Positions 44,049 to 45,377 of a DNA stretch of 45,377 nucleotides are shown here, in pieces. Position 1 is the first letter of the stretch. Every line of letters begins with the position of its first letter. Under the pieces are notes generated by a model. It was not told the DNA's origin. It searched no databases and saw nothing but the letters and a program-made list of their open reading frames with translations. The translations under genes and the position numbers were made by a program. This stretch comes from Bacillota bacterium. GTDB taxonomy: Bacteria > Bacillota_I > Bacilli_A > RF39 > UBA660. Location: NCBI GenBank assembly GCA_015059365.1, contig SVAO01000008.1:1-45377 (forward strand), given 5' to 3'.

Positions 44049-44390
44049 ATGAATTATAATTTAAAAAAAGTAAAAATATTTGTTATGGTACCTAAAGAAA
44101 ATTTAGATAATGTTAGAACAGCTATGTGTAATGCAGGAGCTGGTGTTATTGGCAATTATACTTTTTGTTCAACTTCAACTAAATCAGTCGGTACGTTTAT
44201 TCCAAATGATAATGCAAATCCGTATATTGGGGAACAGAACAAATTAGAATATGTTGAAGAAGAAAAATTAGAAGTTATTTGTGATATAGAAAAAGTAAAA
44301 GTAGTTGTTGAAGCATTAAGAAAAACTCGTCCTTATGAGGAACCTGCAATAGATATAGTTCCGCTTTTGGATGAATCAATCTTTTTATAA
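44049..44390 (+). CDS. YqfO/CutA-like domain protein (stand-alone NIF3 middle domain)
   Basis: The 113-aa protein matches the PII/CutA-like domain inserted in NIF3 proteins such as YqfO: KIFVMVPKENLDNVRTAM, NAGAGVIGNYTFCSTST, GTFIPNDNANPYIGEQNKLEYVEE and TRPYEEPAIDIVPL. No NIF3 metal-binding domain is attached. It probably forms a small trimeric sensor or metal-binding protein. ATG 44049 follows AAAGGAG, 16 nt after the nuclease-like gene. Confidence 0.85.
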   Translation: MNYNLKKVKIFVMVPKENLDNVRTAMCNAGAGVIGNYTFCSTSTKSVGTFIPNDNANPYIGEQNKLEYVEEEKLEVICDIEKVKVVVEALRKTRPYEEPAIDIVPLLDESIFL

Positions 44391-44434
44391 AACACTCAAA
44401 AAGTATAAAATAAATATAGAGAGGTGATAACTTA

Positions 44435-45106
44435 ATGAGAAAACTTGTATGTATTGGTGGTGGAGAGATTCCTAGATATAAAAATAGGAAACTATTACCC
44501 TATGAAACCAAAGAAATAGATGAGGAAATAGTCAGACTATCCAACAAAAAAAATCCAAAATTGCTCTTTATTGGAATAGCATCATCTCATCCTGAGGAAT
44601 ATTTTGAAGGAATAAAAAAAGTATATACAGATTTAGGTTGTATTGCGACTAATTTTAATATAAATCAAACATATGAAAAATTAGAAAAAGAAATATTAGC
44701 GACTGATATTATTTATATTGGTGGTGGGAACACTAAATATTTAAATGAAAAATTAAAAGAAACTGGTATTGATAAATTGTTAATTAATGCATATAACAAA
44801 GGAATTGTATGTTCTGGATTAAGTGCCGGAAGTTACTGTTGGTTTAAATATAATTATGATTTATTAGAAGGAATGGGAGTAATAAATGCAATTAACTGTG
44901 TTCATTATGATCAAAAAGATGAAATTTCAAAAAATAAATTTTACAATACAATAAAAGATAAAAATTTGATTGGTTATGCTTTGGATAATTGTGTTGCAAT
45001 AGAATTTTTAGATAATGAAATAAAGATAGTAAAAAGTAATGAAAATAGAAATGCATACAAAGTAACAAACGATAGCAATGGAATTAAAGAAGAAATAATT
45101 TTTTAA
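44435..45106 (+). CDS. pepE: Peptidase E-like S51 dipeptidase
   Basis: The 223-aa protein resembles peptidase E, a cytoplasmic serine dipeptidase for Asp-X dipeptides. It has CIGGGEIPRYKNR at the N-terminus, IIYIGGGNTKYLNEKL, and the nucleophile elbow SGLSAGSYCWF with Ser in GLSAG. A His in NCVHYDQ follows. Related S51 proteins also include cyanophycinase and peptidase-like immunity factors for microcin C, so a protective function is possible. GAGGTGAT precedes the ATG. Last cargo gene. Confidence 0.85.
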   Translation: MRKLVCIGGGEIPRYKNRKLLPYETKEIDEEIVRLSNKKNPKLLFIGIASSHPEEYFEGIKKVYTDLGCIATNFNINQTYEKLEKEILATDIIYIGGGNTKYLNEKLKETGIDKLLINAYNKGIVCSGLSAGSYCWFKYNYDLLEGMGVINAINCVHYDQKDEISKNKFYNTIKDKNLIGYALDNCVAIEFLDNEIKIVKSNENRNAYKVTNDSNGIKEEIIF

Positions 45107-45107
45107 A

Positions 45108-45131
45108 TTACATACGATTTTACATACAATT
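45108..45131 (+). repeat. Direct repeats of TTACATAC at the island right end
   Basis: TTACATACGATT and TTACATACAATT are adjacent 12-bp repeats (11 of 12 identical). They share the ACATACG core with the palindrome at 42875-42912. Confidence 0.8.
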
Positions 45132-45138
45132 TGGTAGC

Positions 45139-45168
45139 GTTCTCGAGTGTTCTCAAACGTTCTCAAAA
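45139..45168 (+). repeat. Three 10-bp iterons, GTTCTC-type
   Basis: GTTCTCGAGT, GTTCTCAAAC and GTTCTCAAAA are exactly adjacent. Their helical-turn period suits cooperative protein binding, for example by an excisionase. Confidence 0.85.
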
Positions 45169-45235
45169 GAGCAATCGTGAGGTTTTATAAGGGTTTTAAA
45201 GCCTACCATATCCTCAGAAGTTCGAAAAATAAAAG

Positions 45236-45325
45236 CCATGTGGCAGTGGCAAGAAGTATAAAATGTGCTGTGGAAAATAACTCGCAAACCAAGGTAATAT
45301 AAGGGAAAACGCGAGTTTTTCTTTT
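45236..45325 (+). other. Right, displaced copy of the secA 3' end (putative attachment site)
   Basis: In frame it reads PCGSGKKYKMCCGK then TAA. It differs from the secA end mainly at third codon positions (only Gln to Met changes the protein). The stop, AATAACTC-CAAA, AATATAAGGG and a terminator (stem AACTCGC/GCGAGTT) follow as in the left copy. Confidence 0.75.
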
Positions 45326-45349
45326 GTATAAATTTATCTGAAAAATGAC

Positions 45350-45370
45350 TTTAGATCCATTTTAGATCCA
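45350..45370 (+). repeat. Two direct repeats TTTAGATCCA at the window end
   Basis: The 10-bp repeats start 11 bp apart, 114 bp past the right core. This matches the position (126 bp) and period (11 bp) of the ACATACG repeats past the left core, and suggests arm sites of a second element. Confidence 0.7.
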
Positions 45371-45377
45371 CTTATTT

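Larger units (their letters stand above)
42764..45249 (+). mobile_element. Putative 2.5-kb island integrated at the 3' end of secA
   Basis: Duplicated secA ends bound a block of four cargo genes. TACATACG-type repeats occur just inside both ends, and there is an iteron cluster at the right end. No integrase or transposase is encoded, so it is an immobile remnant, a non-autonomous element or a piece of a larger tandem array. Confidence 0.6.

Overview
The window is very AT-rich DNA from a low-GC, Gram-positive-type bacterium. TGA and TAA are both used as stops and TGG encodes Trp, so this is the standard code and not the Mycoplasma code. Spore genes (a CotJ operon, SpoIID, a sigma-E/K-like factor) sit beside AddAB, MurT/GatD, an agr-type peptide signalling locus, lipobox lipoproteins and a CIRCE-controlled ClpB without its N domain. 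That mix suggests an uncultured, spore-forming Bacilli lineage close to the Mollicutes (RF39-like gut bacteria); this is inference from gene content only.

Layout. 1-980: CotJ spore-coat operon on the minus strand (a CotJA-CotJB fusion and a short CotJC) and tRNA-His. 1215-5149: a 38-aa peptide, an HD-domain protein, an HxxxDG acyltransferase with an apparent ATT start, and a small UvrD-like helicase. 5146-7715 (minus): an RNA polymerase alpha-CTD-like protein, a CarD-type regulator with a terminator hairpin against its RBS, and a 592-aa protein with two HEPN RNase motifs, the best candidate here for an undescribed defence or toxin effector. 7813-9794: a short-chain reductase and a YnbB-type PLP enzyme. 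9896-13365: two proteins built of tandem Myb/SANT-like repeats (nine and five) in an operon with a sporulation-type sigma factor. 13419-23175: CIRCE-clpB, an RluD-type pseudouridine synthase, SpoIID and AddB-AddA. 23232-31032: a transposase-like HTH protein with a membrane protein, then a cluster of secreted proteins and lipoproteins. 31130-33748: a P2-type cation ATPase. 33838-36700: agrA-agrC facing agrB-agrD tail to tail; agrD is a 40-codon gene. 36958-39843: cold-shock protein, HPF, and MurT/GatD, with GatD lacking both expected catalytic residues. 39984-42795: a small protein and SecA.

The last 2.6 kb looks like an integrated island. The end of secA (SEC-C codons, stop and terminator) recurs in diverged but mostly synonymous form 2,485 bp downstream. 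Between the copies lie four cargo genes (GNAT, PD-(D/E)XK-like nuclease, YqfO-like protein, peptidase E) and matching repeats near both ends. Beyond the second copy another pair of direct repeats begins at the same distance, which suggests a second element continues outside the window.

No gene-free stretch exceeds about 300 bases. The larger gaps (979-1214, 3380-3607, 36701-36957, 42796-43036, 45107-45377) hold the signals listed below or, for 3380-3607, nothing recognisable.
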